A model generated the notes under the pieces. It was not told where the DNA came from. It worked only from the letters and a program-made list of their open reading frames with translations, and did not search any database. Positions 33,864 to 46,244 of a stretch of 64,000 nt of DNA are shown here, one piece after another. The position numbers were made by a program, and so were the translations under genes. Each line of letters begins with the position of its first letter. Position 1 is the first letter of the stretch. The stretch is from assembly GCF_003369915.1 (NCBI RefSeq), contig NW_022881603.1:5625249-5689248 (forward strand), in the 5' to 3' direction. The DNA comes from Drosophila miranda. Taxonomy: Eukaryota > Arthropoda > Insecta > Diptera > Drosophilidae.

Positions 33864-35365
33864 GTACGAGCACCGTACACAGGCATATAATCTATAGACC
33901 TGGCTAGCATCGTGCCAAGTCTGGCCCTCTTGACGACTGACTACCACCATCTTATTGCATCGCCAATCCTCTGTTAACCTGAAATGGCTAATCAATATTT
34001 CATGTAATAGACCAGACCAGCAATGCAAACATTCGCCATCAGCATCGGGCCGCAGCCTAAGTCAATAAAAGCTTCCAATCCCGACCATATTGTGTCCATT
34101 GTCATTTTGTCAACACATGATTTTGGGCAAATTTTCGGCCAAATTCATTGCCCGAGGCGATGTCGCCTCTCATAGCCATCATAGCCAGGCCATTCTGACG
34201 GTTTTACATGCGCATCACCATGTGTGTCAACCGCTTTATGACATCCAACTGACATCCCTACGAGGATGTATTGAAAATTCAATTACAATTCAGCTCAATC
34301 GCAAAGCAGGCAACTGGATGGAGTTCTATGAAATTCCCTGCATGCTGCTGCCAATCCGGAAAATTAAGGGAAAACCAGCTCATAGAACGAGCGAAGCTCC
34401 GTCATGTCTAAACGGATTCCGAACAATTGGCCCAATTTGCATGAGAAATCCATCGACACTCCTAGCCCATGCCCAGATCTTAGTTTCTGCGAAGTTTCCA
34501 ATTTATTTTTGCTGCTATTTTGCTGTTCCCGCCTTCCTAACCTTCCTGGCATACTAGTATTGCACTTATTGATTTAAATTCCTCATTCATATGTTAGTTC
34601 ACAACTGAGTTCTGTAGTTGTTCCCTTCCCCCGGCCCCACCTAAGGTTTTATATTATTCTAGTTTGGTTTCTCCGTTTCTTTCTGTTTCTGATTCTCTTT
34701 CCATTTTAAATTAAATAAAATGTAATTTCAAAGTGGATTCTCTCGCTAGACAGGGAATTGGAATATTTACCTACGGCAAACATTTTTTCATTAAAAGTCC
34801 ATTCAATGACTCGTTGATTTTGACAATTAGAGGACACGAATTGCACCAGCATTGACATCTTTTTCTGCATTTAAATTAGCTTCGGTGCAGCCAGGGCTTA
34901 CCCTGGTCTTCTACCGTCCAGGCATAGTAGCCTGTAGAATTCCTTCCTACCTCGTTGTCCTGACAACAGGAAGCTGGAGCCCGCAACCTGACTGACGGGC
35001 GAGCTGCATTTAAGAGAATTGCTGAGCTCTCGCTCTCGCTAATAAGCTTATGCGCCACTGAAAATAGTTTGCATCCAATTAAGAAAACCGTTAAGTGCAG
35101 AGCAAAAGGCAGAGCCCAACTCCACTACACAGCAGCTGTAACATGATTTATTGGCTTAACTTTTCTTTTAGCATCACAGGTACCCCCGTACCGCAAGGGC
35201 TACCTGTGCAACGTCAAAGCTCATTCCCTGTCCGATGAGGAGTCATTTAAGGCAGTAAAACGTACCACTCTTGCTTAAAGTTACATACATCTACGGGGGA
35301 CATCCTCCCTCCTCTTGTTTTTCCAACATTCCATAAGCTCCACCTAAATATTTGTGTGTGTTTTT

Positions 35366-36474
35366 TATACCCGATACTCAAAATGAGTATTGGGGTATAT
35401 TAGATTTGTGGTAAAAGTGGATGTGTGTAACGTCCAGAAGGAATCGTTTCCGACCCCATAAAGTATATATATTCTTGATCAGCATCAATAGCCGAGTCGA
35501 TTGAGCCATGTCTGTCTGTCCGTCTGTCCGTCCGTCCGTCTGTCCGTCCCCTTCAGCGCCTAGTGCTCAAAGACTATAAGAGCTAGAGCAACGATGTTTT
35601 GTATCCAGACTTCTGTGATATGTCACTGCTACAAAAATATTTCAAAACTTCGCCCCGCCCACTTCCGCCCCCACAAAGGACGAAAATCGGTGGCATCCAA
35701 ATTTTTAAAGATACGATAAAGCCAAAAACGCAGAATCGTAGAGGATGACTATATGTTCTAGAGTGTAAAATCTCAACCAGATCGTATAATTATTATAGCC
35801 AGAATCAAGAAAACAATTTCATTCTTTCTCGCTCTGTCTCTCTCTAACACACAGGTTTCATGGTCGGCTTTGCCAATTGCAAAATATGAGTTCAAGGATC
35901 TCAGAACCTATAAGCGCCAGACCAACCAAATTTGGTATCCACACTCCTGTGATATCGGACCTTGACCGTTTCGTGTCCAAATTTCGCCACACCCCCTTCC
36001 GCCCATGCAAAGGACGAAAATCTGGGGCATCCACAAATCTCAGAGACTATTAAGGCTAGAGTAACCAAATTTGGTATATCAGCACTTCTGTTAGATCTCA
36101 CTATAAAACGTATATCTCAGAATTTCGCCCCACCCCCTTCCGCCCCCACAAAGGACGAAAATCTGTTGCATCCACAATATTGCAGATTCGAGAAAACTAA
36201 AAACGCAGAATCATAGATAATGACCATATCTATCAGACTGCTGAATCTGGATCAGATCGGATCATTTTTATACCCAAAAGGAACAAATCAATTTGCACTG
36301 GCTACGCAGCGCCCGACGTCACGCTCAGACTGATTTTCTGTCTCTCTCGCACGCACTCTTTGTCGTGTCGTTAATTATTAGCGGTGTCTGCCGGAGGAGA
36401 GCCATACTGACTATGTATCGGGTATAACTGTAGAGTTGCGGTGTCCGCAGCAACTCACAACGTTCCCCCTCGTT
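35366..36474 (+). mobile_element. DINE-1/ISY, full length, in the tamo intron
   Basis: Both ends, the microsatellite, all GC-rich blocks and the hairpin are present. It carries private changes such as TTTGTATCCAG, TATACCCAAAAGGAACAAATC near 36269 and GTCGTTAATTATTAGCGG. The TATACCCAAAAGGAAC variant is shared with the copy at 43505, which suggests a sublineage. Confidence 0.9.
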
Positions 36475-38106
36475 TTACTTATGACTGTCGTTGGTGCAAA
36501 TACTTCTAGAGGTACACTTAAATGTATACGCTCTGCGCCACTTAAATAGTAGTACATTATGCATACATACATATATGCATGTACATAAGCAACGCAATAA
36601 AACAAAAGAACATTTCAGCCAATGTCATTTGGTATCACAAATGTTTTGGTTTTTGTTAAACTGCAACTATTATATAAACTCGCACTTCTAATTTGTTGAA
36701 AAATTGATATTCTCTTTCTCATGGTCGTAGTCCAAGATCATCATTTGTATTTATGTATATGTACATATGTATGTACAATGTACTGATATTGCAGGAGTGC
36801 TATTCAAGTGGCGCGGAGTGTGTTTTGCTTTCCATCAACCGTTATCAGTGTTTTACGCTCTGTCTCCATCTCCCTCCCACGCACTCGTTCAACTTTCATG
36901 CCGTGACTAGTTTCTCCTCTCTCTTCTCTACTCTACCTATATCGCATTTTCTGTTTTCGCTTACTTACTTATCCTCCTCTTTCTCTTCACCCTTTGCTTT
37001 GGTGTTCTGGTTTGCATTTTGATTGCACACCAAACCGTGAAATGAGTCACTTCTCAAGGTTACTCCAACGGTTCTCTTTCGCTCTCTTTTCGCAGAGTTG
37101 TTGTTGCTACTGCCTAAAGGCCAATGGACGATCTTTGGCTTATTTTACGATAGCCAGCCGAAATAATTATAAATGTTAGTGTGTGTGTGTTTTTGTGTGT
37201 TTAGAGCGATAATGCGTGTGTATGTTTGTGTGTGGCTCGCATCGTGTATCGTGGGGCTTCTGTTGAACATTTGTACGATTTCGCATTGTTGTGCGAGAAG
37301 CAGGAAGAACTTGCACCTCTTGGAATTTCACTCTCAATTGATATTCAATTTCCAAAGAGAGTTTTGCGGAAAGCTCCTCCCTCGTAGAAGCAATAATTTC
37401 CGATCAGGGGAAATCCCCTTTATGCAATAATTCCGTTACTGTTCCTAAAACAGTAAGGATTCATTGGAAACGAGTACTCGTAGCAGCCACATCTGACGAT
37501 GATGATCTCCCCTAATCCAATCATTCTGTTATCCAATCACCTGCTATTTGAATGATTCATTGCATTGCGGCAGTCTTTTGTTGAAACTCTAATCACAGGT
37601 GAGAAGTCTGGGTTGAGTGGGTGCTCCTCCTTATTGCCAACGCCAACTGTTTTACTCGGGAAGCAAAGACCTGCCGAGCTCCAAGCTATTGGCACGGCAC
37701 TATAGATGACGAGCCGCACATGTCCATGAGCTGTTATCAGGCCAGTTATTGCTACTCCACTTGAGGCTAAAACATGCATTGTTTAGTTAGTGCATGTTTT
37801 GTGCGAGATAGACAGTTGGGCGGTGGGCGTTGGGCGTTGGGCGTTGGGCAGGCGGTGTATGGTACTAGCTGATGCATGTTGGGTGGCACGTGGAGCCGGG
37901 AGGGGACAATCATTGTTGGGTAATTGCTTTGCCCTGCCTGCAGGCTCATCCACACATCCACAGCCATCCAGCCATCGACATTATCCTTGTGAAATCAATA
38001 GCAAGTGAGATTCCAAGGCATCTCGAGACTTGTTGTAACCTTGTATCGCTTTTGTGGCCTTGTTGCAGAACCGTGATGCGCGCTGAATGAGAGTCCTTAA
38101 AGCAAC

Positions 38107-40864
38107 ATGTCGGATTTTGTGCCCCGCGACATTCTGCCCGACTTGTGGCAGGAGATACTTCAGCGTCAGTGGTCGTTCCTCGAGACGGAGGAGAGCATTC
38201 AAAAGCTCGAGGAGCGCAAGAAGCTAGAGGGTTTGTATAAGTTCTGCTGGAATTCTGGAACAAACCTAATTAATTGTTTTTTATTTGCAGGCTGCCTCAA
38301 GGAGTTCCTCTGCGTGGTGCCGCACGATCGCAAGTTCTTTCTGCCAGAGACAGGGCATATCCTGCGCAAATCAGTGCGAGAGCTGACCGACTTCACGGCG
38401 CAAAATGCCATCGTGGGATTCGAGACTATCAGCCAGTATGCCAACAACTTGTTTACCAAACCCTGGCGAAAGGAGTACCGAACCCTCAAGGTTGGCTTGT
38501 GGCCCATTCTTCACCCATTCGATTGTTGATCAAACGGCCTCCCCTACTTTCTGCTTTCAGACCTATTCGGGATGCTATCAGCATGACGTACTGTCTCGTC
38601 TGCTGGACGCTGACCAGCTCTTTCCGGCCATGGGCTATAGGCGCATATCGGACGATACATTTGTCCTGGAGGGCCCCATCTGCCCCGATCAGGTGACAAA
38701 TGTATCGCGTGATGCCATGGCCGCCTACGTAGAGTGCCAGATCATGAAGCACATCCATGCAGGTGTCCATGCAGAGGGATTTCCATGCAGCTGGAAGGAG
38801 ATTTTTCAATATCGAGAGCGTCACATTGGAGGCACCACACATTCGATCAAGGAGATAGTCTTCCACCTGAATGAGAAGCGACTGCGCAAGGAGAAAATGT
38901 CGGACAACACATACAGCAATGTGGCGACAATTGCCACTCAGCCCCCGAAGAGCAGGGTAGCGGATGGCAGTGTGAGTGCGAGCCCCTGCGCTTTCCATGG
39001 CAACAACCTGGTGCATCCCGCTAGCTCAAACAGCTGCGCCATTCATCCCAATGTTGTTTCCCCAAATCTCAGCCACGACTCGTTGACGGGGAAATACTTA
39101 CCGCCATATCCCACACAACCGCAGCAGCAGCCTCAGCTCCACCAAACGGCTGAAGGAGGGCTGATGACCCACTCGCGCAGCCTTGATCACTACCAGGAGC
39201 CTTACAATGTCCTCCCACATCGACACTCCTTCGATCAGCAGTGCCAGGCCATGCATCAGCACCCCCATCTCTACGAGGCACCCTACGATTGTCTGGACGG
39301 ACTGAGTATGGGCAGCAGTGCCTCCTATGCGGCAGTCGCCGGTGGCTACAATGCTCCTGCCAATCGTTATCCCCTTCCCTACAACATCTCCAACCAACTG
39401 AATGCCCAGTATGCCACGCCCGCCGATGTCTTTACGAATTCAGAGCACAATATGTACGCGACCATTGAGAAGACGGGCGTCTTGGCCTCTGGGCCGGTAC
39501 ACAGCTGTGACTATCACAGGCGTCAGGGTCAGGCCCCACCCTCGGGGGCTGCCGTCGCCGCCATGGCAGCCATGCAGCACAGACAGAGCACTTATCCGCC
39601 AGATCATCATCTGATCGATTTCGACAAACTTGCCAATCTGATGCAGCACGACTATGGTGCCCATGACTACCATCCGCGGCTGTACGAGCAACGGAGCCAT
39701 GGGGGCTACCTGCGTGGCAATACTGTAATATACGCGCCAACCCCAGAGCCGACGTCGTATGGGGCCTACGACCTGCCCACGACGCTGCCACACTCGCAGC
39801 CGCCGCCACCCACTGCTCAAGACAGGTATGTCTATGCTCGGCCTGTGCCCAAGAGCAGTCGGACGCGGGCGCTGGCAGAGTCTGGCTGCGACTCGCGACA
39901 AGCCGATCGCGACCTGATGCAGGTAAGTGCCAAAGCTGGTTCACATTGTCCTTAGCTAGTGCAAATATTGACTTTTTTCTGGCTACAGGATCCGATGGAC
40001 AATAATCGCAAAATGCACAAGGAATTGAAGGAGCGGGCTAGTCGGACGGTTAACGCAGTTAACGATCCTGATATACCCACCACTGTTACGGACATGACAG
40101 CGGGCTACGAGACGGCGAGTTTGGATGATTTCGTAAAGCTGAGCAGCGCATCCCCGCTTTTGATGCCCAAGGTGCAGGAGGGTGTCGGCAGCTTTGAGTC
40201 CTGGAACTATGTATTTAAGAACCTGGAGCGCTCTGGCTACTCCAAAGACTTGGGGGATCGTGAGGATTTGCTAGTGCAAAGCTTGGATTTGGACTCGTTG
40301 AACATATCCAATGACAGCGCAAATCCTGCTGAAAAAAGTACGCGACGCGACACAGCCAAGACGCAGACGGCAACACGTGCAGCTAGTGCAGCTGCTGTGG
40401 AGGCAGGAGGTGGGAAGGGAACACGTTTCAGTGCAGCCACTACGGAGACAAGTGGGGGGAAGGCACGCACACTGGAGAAGAAGACTGGGGCCATCCGAAG
40501 GGAAGCCAAGGTTCTGCAGGCGCCAGCGCCCACGTTGGTGCCGAACAGAAGCAGCACTGGCGTGAAGAAAGTGAAGTCCGCCTTGAAAACGGCCACAATA
40601 GACAATAGAGGCACAGGATCGAGAAATCGCACCGGAGCTGGGCCAAAGCAGCCTCCGCCAGTGTCCACGCAACTGATTGTGACGAGCCCGAATGAGTGGA
40701 GCTGTCGCTTCTGCACGTTCCTCAACCCAGACACGAAGCGCATCTGTGAGATGTGCTGCCGCAGCAAGGATTTCAATCTGGAGGCAGCCACAGCGGCGTC
40801 GTCATCGTCAGCGGCTGCAGCTTCAGCGGCGAGCGTCTCCCATGCTTCCTCAACCTGCGTTTAG
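38107..40864 (+). CDS. tamo: Protein tamo (tamozhennic), PUB-like domain and RanBP2 zinc finger
   Basis: Drosophila Tamo limits nuclear import of Dorsal through the import machinery. Exons: 38107-38230, 38291-38490, 38561-39922 and 39989-40864, giving 853 codons with all phases consistent. The N-terminal ~200 residues are the conserved PUB-like region (WSFLETEESIQKLEERKKLE, FLCVVPHDRKFFLP, NLFTKPWRKEYRTLKTYSG). The middle is long, low complexity and rich in His, Tyr and Pro. Near residues 795-820 is a RanBP2-type finger with W-x-C-x2-C...C-x2-C (WSCRFCTFLNPD, ICEMC), followed by a Ser/Ala tail. ATG 38107 is preceded by a short leader after a good acceptor. No lesion is seen, although neighbouring genes are broken. 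The 3' UTR probably runs to an AATAAA near 41910. Confidence 0.93.
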
Positions 40865-42310
40865 GCGATAGTCTGGACAAACTCCCCTCCCCCTACACCT
40901 TCACCCCCTTAGTGATACAAAACAGTGCAGTGAAAAGCTAAATATATTTTTATACGACCCTGTGCGTGTCTCTAAGATCTAGTCTCGTAGCCTACGAATC
41001 GCAGCCACCTTTTGTTGTGGAGCGAAGGAGCATCACCAGCAGGGCAGGTGCATCACCTGCATCTAATGCATACGAACTATTCTATTTAGTTACCCTACCT
41101 GTAAACACACGCTTTAATTAGTTATAGATTGTTTCCCCGTTGTTGAGGCCGCCGCTTCTGTTTCAAATTAGTGCCTCCCTGTCTGCTTTCCCCGCACGAG
41201 CATACAATATACCATTGTATACATGCGAAAAAAAATTGATTTTATAGATTTGTGAGCGCGTGCCAGACAGCGATAGACAGCGAGAGAGTAAAACACGAAC
41301 TTTGTATATTTGTAGGAAATGGAAAAACATCTGATAATTATATACCTTATATTCATAGTGTCATTCATAGTACGTACATATATCCGAAACTGAGCGAAAA
41401 TGAACTTTATATTCATACGTACGTATATTCAGCAAATCTCGAACAGCCAATATACCTTTATTGACCTTTTCGTACTAAATAATACCTATAACTGTAGCAT
41501 AAGTAATTGAAATTTGAGTAACGATCGAGCAGAAAGAACAGAACTGGTACGGGTAAGGGTACGGGTACGGGTTGTTAACTTACAATTTTTGATTCGAATT
41601 TTACTGAAACGAAAGGAAGTAAGAGTAAAGTGCAAATATCTACAAATGAACTATTATACGTTCCCTCTCCCCAGTCCTCCCCTCATGAGAGGAGCAGAGG
41701 AGCTCAACGGAATTCAAAAGGGCATAGACAGAGGATCAAGCAAACTGCTTATCCCACCTTCCCCAATGCTAGATAGCCAGAACCCCGCCACACGAGCACA
41801 CACAGTGTCCCCCTCCCACGCAAATCAATTTGTTTGTTGAAATGTTAAGATTAATGTTGATAGAGTAGGAACCCTGCAAGATGCGAAAGCATATACGATA
41901 TTTTTATAAATAAAAGAAACCACGTACCTATTGCTCTTTGTTAAATATATATGTATATTTAATTGGATTTTTTTTGATTTGATTAATTTATTGTTAGTAT
42001 TTTGAGACCCAAATGCCTTTTGTAATAACCATTGCACACAAATCCAAAAATGATGAAATAATAAGTAGATAAAAACCACATTTTGCTGAAACTTTCAAGC
42101 GCAATCTTCGCTCAAAATTATAATAAAATCGAAAACTCCAAAACTAAAACTAAAATTAATTTAATATTATGGCATGCTATTACCGAATGAATTTAGAGGC
42201 AATCTTTTTCCCGAAACCTTAAAGAATGAAAACAATAAACATTTGATAAACCTTGACAGTTTAACTTTTCAAAAATCAAACAAATATTCGTGTTTGATTG
42301 TTTTTTTTAC
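40865..42310 (+). other. tamo 3' UTR and intergenic spacer
   Basis: This is non-coding and A/T-rich toward the end. It includes a short GGTACGGGTAAGGGTACGGG repeat at about 41546-41570, AATAAA at about 41907 and another near 42234. No gene is seen. Confidence 0.55.
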
Positions 42311-42316
42311 TATAAA
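42311..42316 (+). promoter_or_regulatory. TATA box of the CAP gene
   Basis: TATAAA lies 30 bases upstream of the coding ATG at 42346. An out-of-frame ATG at 42339 precedes it, so initiation between or leaky scanning is implied if this is the true TATA. Confidence 0.4.
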
Positions 42317-42345
42317 TTTCCAGTAAAATAAATCGTTGATGAAGG

Positions 42346-43272
42346 ATGGTCCTACTTCTGCATGTGGGCCTTGCCATTGCCATGGTGATGATCCCACTCC
42401 TACCGAAGGGATCCGCCTACAACTATTGCCACAATGATACCCATTTCTGCCTTGCGGCCAACAGGCAACACTTCATGTGCCGCCTGGATGCAGAGCTTCC
42501 GCCCGTTGCCGCTTACAAGGGCACCATTCCGGACACCAAGAAGTTTCATACGATCATTCTGAAGCAGCTGAACTCCTATCGAGACAGGTTGGCCAGCGGC
42601 TTCCTGGAAACACGCAGCAATAAAATCTTCCCTGCTGCCAAGCGAATGCGAGAGCTTATCTGGGATCTGGAGCTGGGCTACATGGCCCGCAGCCACGCCT
42701 CCACGGTGTCGTTCAAGCACTCCGAATGCCGGGCCACCCAGCGGTTTCCGATGGCAGGCGAGGCGCTGGGTGTTGTGGGCTCCACAATGGACCGCCGCAG
42801 CATGTCCGATGTACTAAGGTTGGCTTTCGATCGGATGTTTGATGAGCACCTAGATGTGAAGGATCCCGAGTCGCTCATATCAAACTTTGATGGCAGCAAA
42901 GACATAACTGCCGGCCACTTCAGTACCATTGTCAGCGATCGCGTTTCGCGTGTGGGCTGTGGGGTCGCTGTGGCCACAAAATGCAGTGACGACCTGCCCA
43001 AAGGGCATTGTCACTTCCTTACCTGCCACTTTGACTTCACCAATATTCAGGGCTCGTATGTATATAAGGAAGGACCACCTGCCACCGATTGCCAGATCTG
43101 GGAGGCGGACCCCAGTAAGGACTATCAGCATCTTTGTGGCAACGAGGGAGGAATATTCGGACAGGTCAGTATATACAGCTGCTGCACCTGCTCTTTTATC
43201 CCATGTGCCTCCCCTCTTTAGAATCATGGCGATGAGGACTTGAGTAATACAACAAGAATCTTGGGTGTTTAA
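42346..43272 (+). CDS. Secreted CAP/antigen-5-like protein
   Basis: CAP-superfamily (SCP/Ag5/PR-1) proteins are secreted, Cys-rich proteins of unclear biochemical role; insect members are common in gut, salivary gland and reproductive tract. Exons 42346-43164 and 43222-43272, joined across a 57-base intron (CAG/GTCAGT...TTTAG), give 289 codons. Residues 1-24 form a signal peptide (hydrophobic run ending KGSA). The N-terminal YNYCHNDTHFCLAANRQHFMC has the Cys pattern of insect Ag5-like proteins. The CAP domain spans about residues 60-235 with conserved AGE (after RFPM), GHFSTIVSDRVSRVGCG and CHFLTCHFDFTNIQGSYVY. Cys residues near the C-terminus end the domain. The frame is intact. I cannot say which of the many fly paralogues it is. 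Confidence 0.85.
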
Positions 43273-43504
43273 TATACATATATTCTGTATTCTGTATGCT
43301 ATGCTTCCTATGATTTCCTTGTCGTACGAATACCAAAGCTCAAGCGTAACATCCGAAATACAATTGTTACAATTCCTAGGATCCTTTTTTAATTGAACTA
43401 ACATTAACCAGGCCAGCTCGGTTCGTTTGGTTTGCTTCTTGTGTGATTTAATTACAAATTTGATTGGAATATATGATGTATTTTTTCAACATTTCTGTAG
43501 TTTT

Positions 43505-44639
43505 TATACCCGATACTCAAAATGAGTATTGGGGTATATTAGATTTGTGGTAAAAGTGGATGTGTGTAACGTCCAGAAGGAATCGTTTCCGACCCCATAA
43601 AGATTCTTGATCAGCATCAATAGCCGATTTGATTGAGCCATGTCTGTCTGTCCGTCTGTCCGTCCGTCCGTCTGTCCGTCTGTCCGTCTGTCCGTCTGTC
43701 CGTCCGTCCGTCCGTCCGTCTGTCCGTCCCCTTCAGCGCCTAGTGCTCAAAGACTATAACTTCTCTTCTTCTGTGACTTCTGTGATATGTCACTGCTACA
43801 AAAATATTTCAAAACTTCGCCCCGCCCACTTCCGCCCCCACAAAGGACGAAAATCTGTGGCATCCACATTTTTAAAGATACGATAAAACCAAAAACGCAG
43901 AATCGTAGAGGATGACTATATGTTCTAGAGTGTAAAATCTCAATTAGATCGTATAATTATTATAGCCAGAATCAAGAAAACAATTTCATTCTTTCTCGCT
44001 CTGTCTCTCTCTAACACACAGGTTTCTTGGTCGGTTTTGCCCATTGCAAAATATGAGTTCAAGGATCTCAGAACCTATAAGATCCAGAGCAACCAAATTT
44101 GGTATCCACACTCCTGTGATATCGGACCTTGACCGTTTCGTGTCCAAATTTCGCCACACCCCCTTCCGCCCCCGCAAAGGACGAAAATCTGGGGCATCCA
44201 CAAATCTCAGAGACTATTAAGGCTAGAGTAACCAAATTTGGTATCCGCACTTCTGTTAGATCTCACTTTAAAACGTATATCTCAGAATTTCGCCCCACCC
44301 CCTTCCGCCCCCACAAAGGACGAAAATCTGTTGCATCCACAATATTGCACATTCGAGAAAACTAAAAACGCAGAATCATAGATAATGATCATATATATCA
44401 GATTGCTGAATCGGGATCAGATCAGATCATTTTTATACCCAAAAGGAACAAATCAATTTGCACTGTCTACGCAGCCCCCGACGTCACGCTCAGACTGGTT
44501 TTCTGTCTCTCTCGCACGCACTCTTTGTCGTGTCGTTTAATATTAGCGGCGTCTGCCGGAGGAGAGCCATACTGACTTAGTATCGGGTATAACTGTAGAG
44601 TTGCGGTCTCCGCAGCAACTCACAACGTTCCCCCTCGTT
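43505..44639 (+). mobile_element. DINE-1/ISY, full length, first of a cluster
   Basis: This copy has an expanded CTGTCCGTCTGTCCGTC microsatellite (about 43640-43730). It lost the TATATATATTC stretch after CATAAAG and has a small rearrangement near 43760 (CTTCTCTTCTTCTGTGACTT). It shares the TATACCCAAAAGGAAC variant with the copy in the tamo intron. Confidence 0.88.
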
Positions 44640-44643
44640 TAGT

Positions 44644-45067
44644 TATACCCGATACTCAAAATGAGTTTGGATCCAGACTTCTGTGATATGTCACTGCTAC
44701 AAAAATATTTCAAAACTTCGCCCCGCCCACTTCCGCCCCCACAAAGGACGAAAATCTGTGGCATCCACAATATTGCACATTCGAGAAAACTAAAAACGCA
44801 GAATCATAGATAATGACCATATCTATCAGATTGCTGAATCTGGATCAGATCGGATCATTTTTGTAGCCAAAAGCAAGAAATCAATTTGCAGTGGCCACGC
44901 AGCGCCCGACGTCACGCTCAGACTGATTTTCTGTCTCTCTCGCACGCACTCTTTGTCGTGTCGTTTAATATTAGCGGAGTCTGCCGGAGGAGAGCCATAC
45001 TGACTAAGTATCGGGTATAAATGTAGAGTTGCGGTGTCCGCAGCAACTCACAACGTTCCCGCTCGTT
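44644..45067 (+). mobile_element. DINE-1/ISY, heavily deleted
   Basis: Only the first ~22 bases of the 5' end remain (TATACCCGATACTCAAAATG), then the sequence jumps to TTTGGATCCAGACTTC. A second jump occurs at about 44768 from the first GC-rich block to ATATTGCACATTCG. The 3' end is complete and runs into LTR sequence (TTATTGTTGCC), exactly as in the copies ending at 3556 and 5842. Confidence 0.88.
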
Positions 45068-46244
45068 ATTGTTGCCCCCAACGACAAATGATAAGACCTT
45101 CCTTTTCTTTAATCGAATTTCTCTTTATTCGTACTTATATGAGGACTTAGGGCTTGATGCTACAATTCAGCTTATCTATGGATCTCCACCACGCGTGGGC
45201 TCTCGTCGGGTGTGGCAGCGTTGAGGCTAACGATTGGGGCAGTTTGACCTCCGCTATTGCTTTGGCCCGCCACGCAAATCCGCACTCTACGTCTCGCACT
45301 CCCCTCTTAGCTTCCGCCGGCAACTGTGGATCACCTCTTAACTTAGACTCACTCTGGGGCAGGCGGGGCCTGTCTTCCTGTTGCTATTCACTTCACTGCA
45401 CTTCTTCGAACCGTACCGGGTACTACTCTTACGTTTCGGCGGGGTTTCAACGTGCGCGCGCGATGACTTCTCCACGGCAAAAGAGACCCGCTTCGTTGCC
45501 GCAGCCTCCTTTTATAGCCCTTGACGGGCCCCGGCTCGGCGTTGGTAGTTTTCCATCGCCGTCTCCTGGTTTCCACGGCCTTCGTAACGGGGCCTGGCCG
45601 GTGGCGTGATCCCATGCCCATATTTGGTCATGCGTCGGATCGCTGCCGGCCCGATCCCGCCGTCTCCTCTGCCTCTCGCGTTTCTCTCGCTCCGAGAGCG
45701 GGACACTTCTCCTCTCGGGGCCCTTGGGCTCTTCGACGTATCCGGATATGTGTGGGTATCTGGGGATGACCTTCGCCTTATCCAGCCAGCCATCAGCCCT
45801 TATCCGACCGTCCCACCGCCTTTATCCGGCTATGCTTTGGTCGAATTCGGCCTGTGGGAACCGCGGTTCCTCACACCCCCCTCTTTCTTCCCGCAGCGGA
45901 ATACTCCCGTTTTCCACGACCTTGCGACGGAGTGTGCTTTCCCCCTTCAAACGGCCCCATTTTACGCGCGCTCCTTACTGCATCTGGGATCACGGGCGCC
46001 CTGGCGCCCTCTGGCGCCTTTGCTCGGGCGGCGCTGCCAGCCCTTGCAATTTTCTGGCTGGGGCCGAATCCCCGCCTATCGATAAGGTGTAGGGGCGTTT
46101 AGGCGATCCACTCGATATCTCTCCCCAGTAAGTATTCCACTTTTCTCTTTTTCGTCTTCTCTTTATTCATTTTCTTCCCGCGTGTTTCGCCCTTGTTTTT
46201 TTTCTTTTTTTTTCTTTTTGCTCTTTTTTTCCTTTCCCCCTTTT
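45068..46244 (-). repeat. Displaced copy of the LTR plus 3' internal segment
   Basis: This is the same segment as 3557-4735 and 5843-7021, 38 kb away, again bracketed by ISY copies. It has GATTGGGGCAG and CCTTGCGACGG like copy C. Small private losses (GGGGCAGGCGG, CCCTTGACGG) shorten its frames. No complete LTR and no target duplication of the gypsy-like element is present, so it did not arrive by retrotransposition. Confidence 0.85.

Larger units (their letters stand above)
33589..38068 (+). other. tamo: Predicted tamo 5' intron, with an ISY inside
   Basis: This is a non-coding interval of about 4.5 kb. It holds a (CA)n microsatellite at 33833-33860, A/T-rich sequence, a possible small exon at 35198-35296, a full ISY at 35366-36474, and a T/C-rich 3' portion. 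Open frames in it (up to 155 codons at 34090-34557) show no domain. Intron assignment depends on the donor at 33589 and the acceptor at 38068. Confidence 0.45.

Noticed and set aside
34090-34557. 155-codon plus-strand frame in the tamo 5' region
   Set aside because: There is no domain, no splice-consistent extension and ordinary non-coding composition; it is probably chance.
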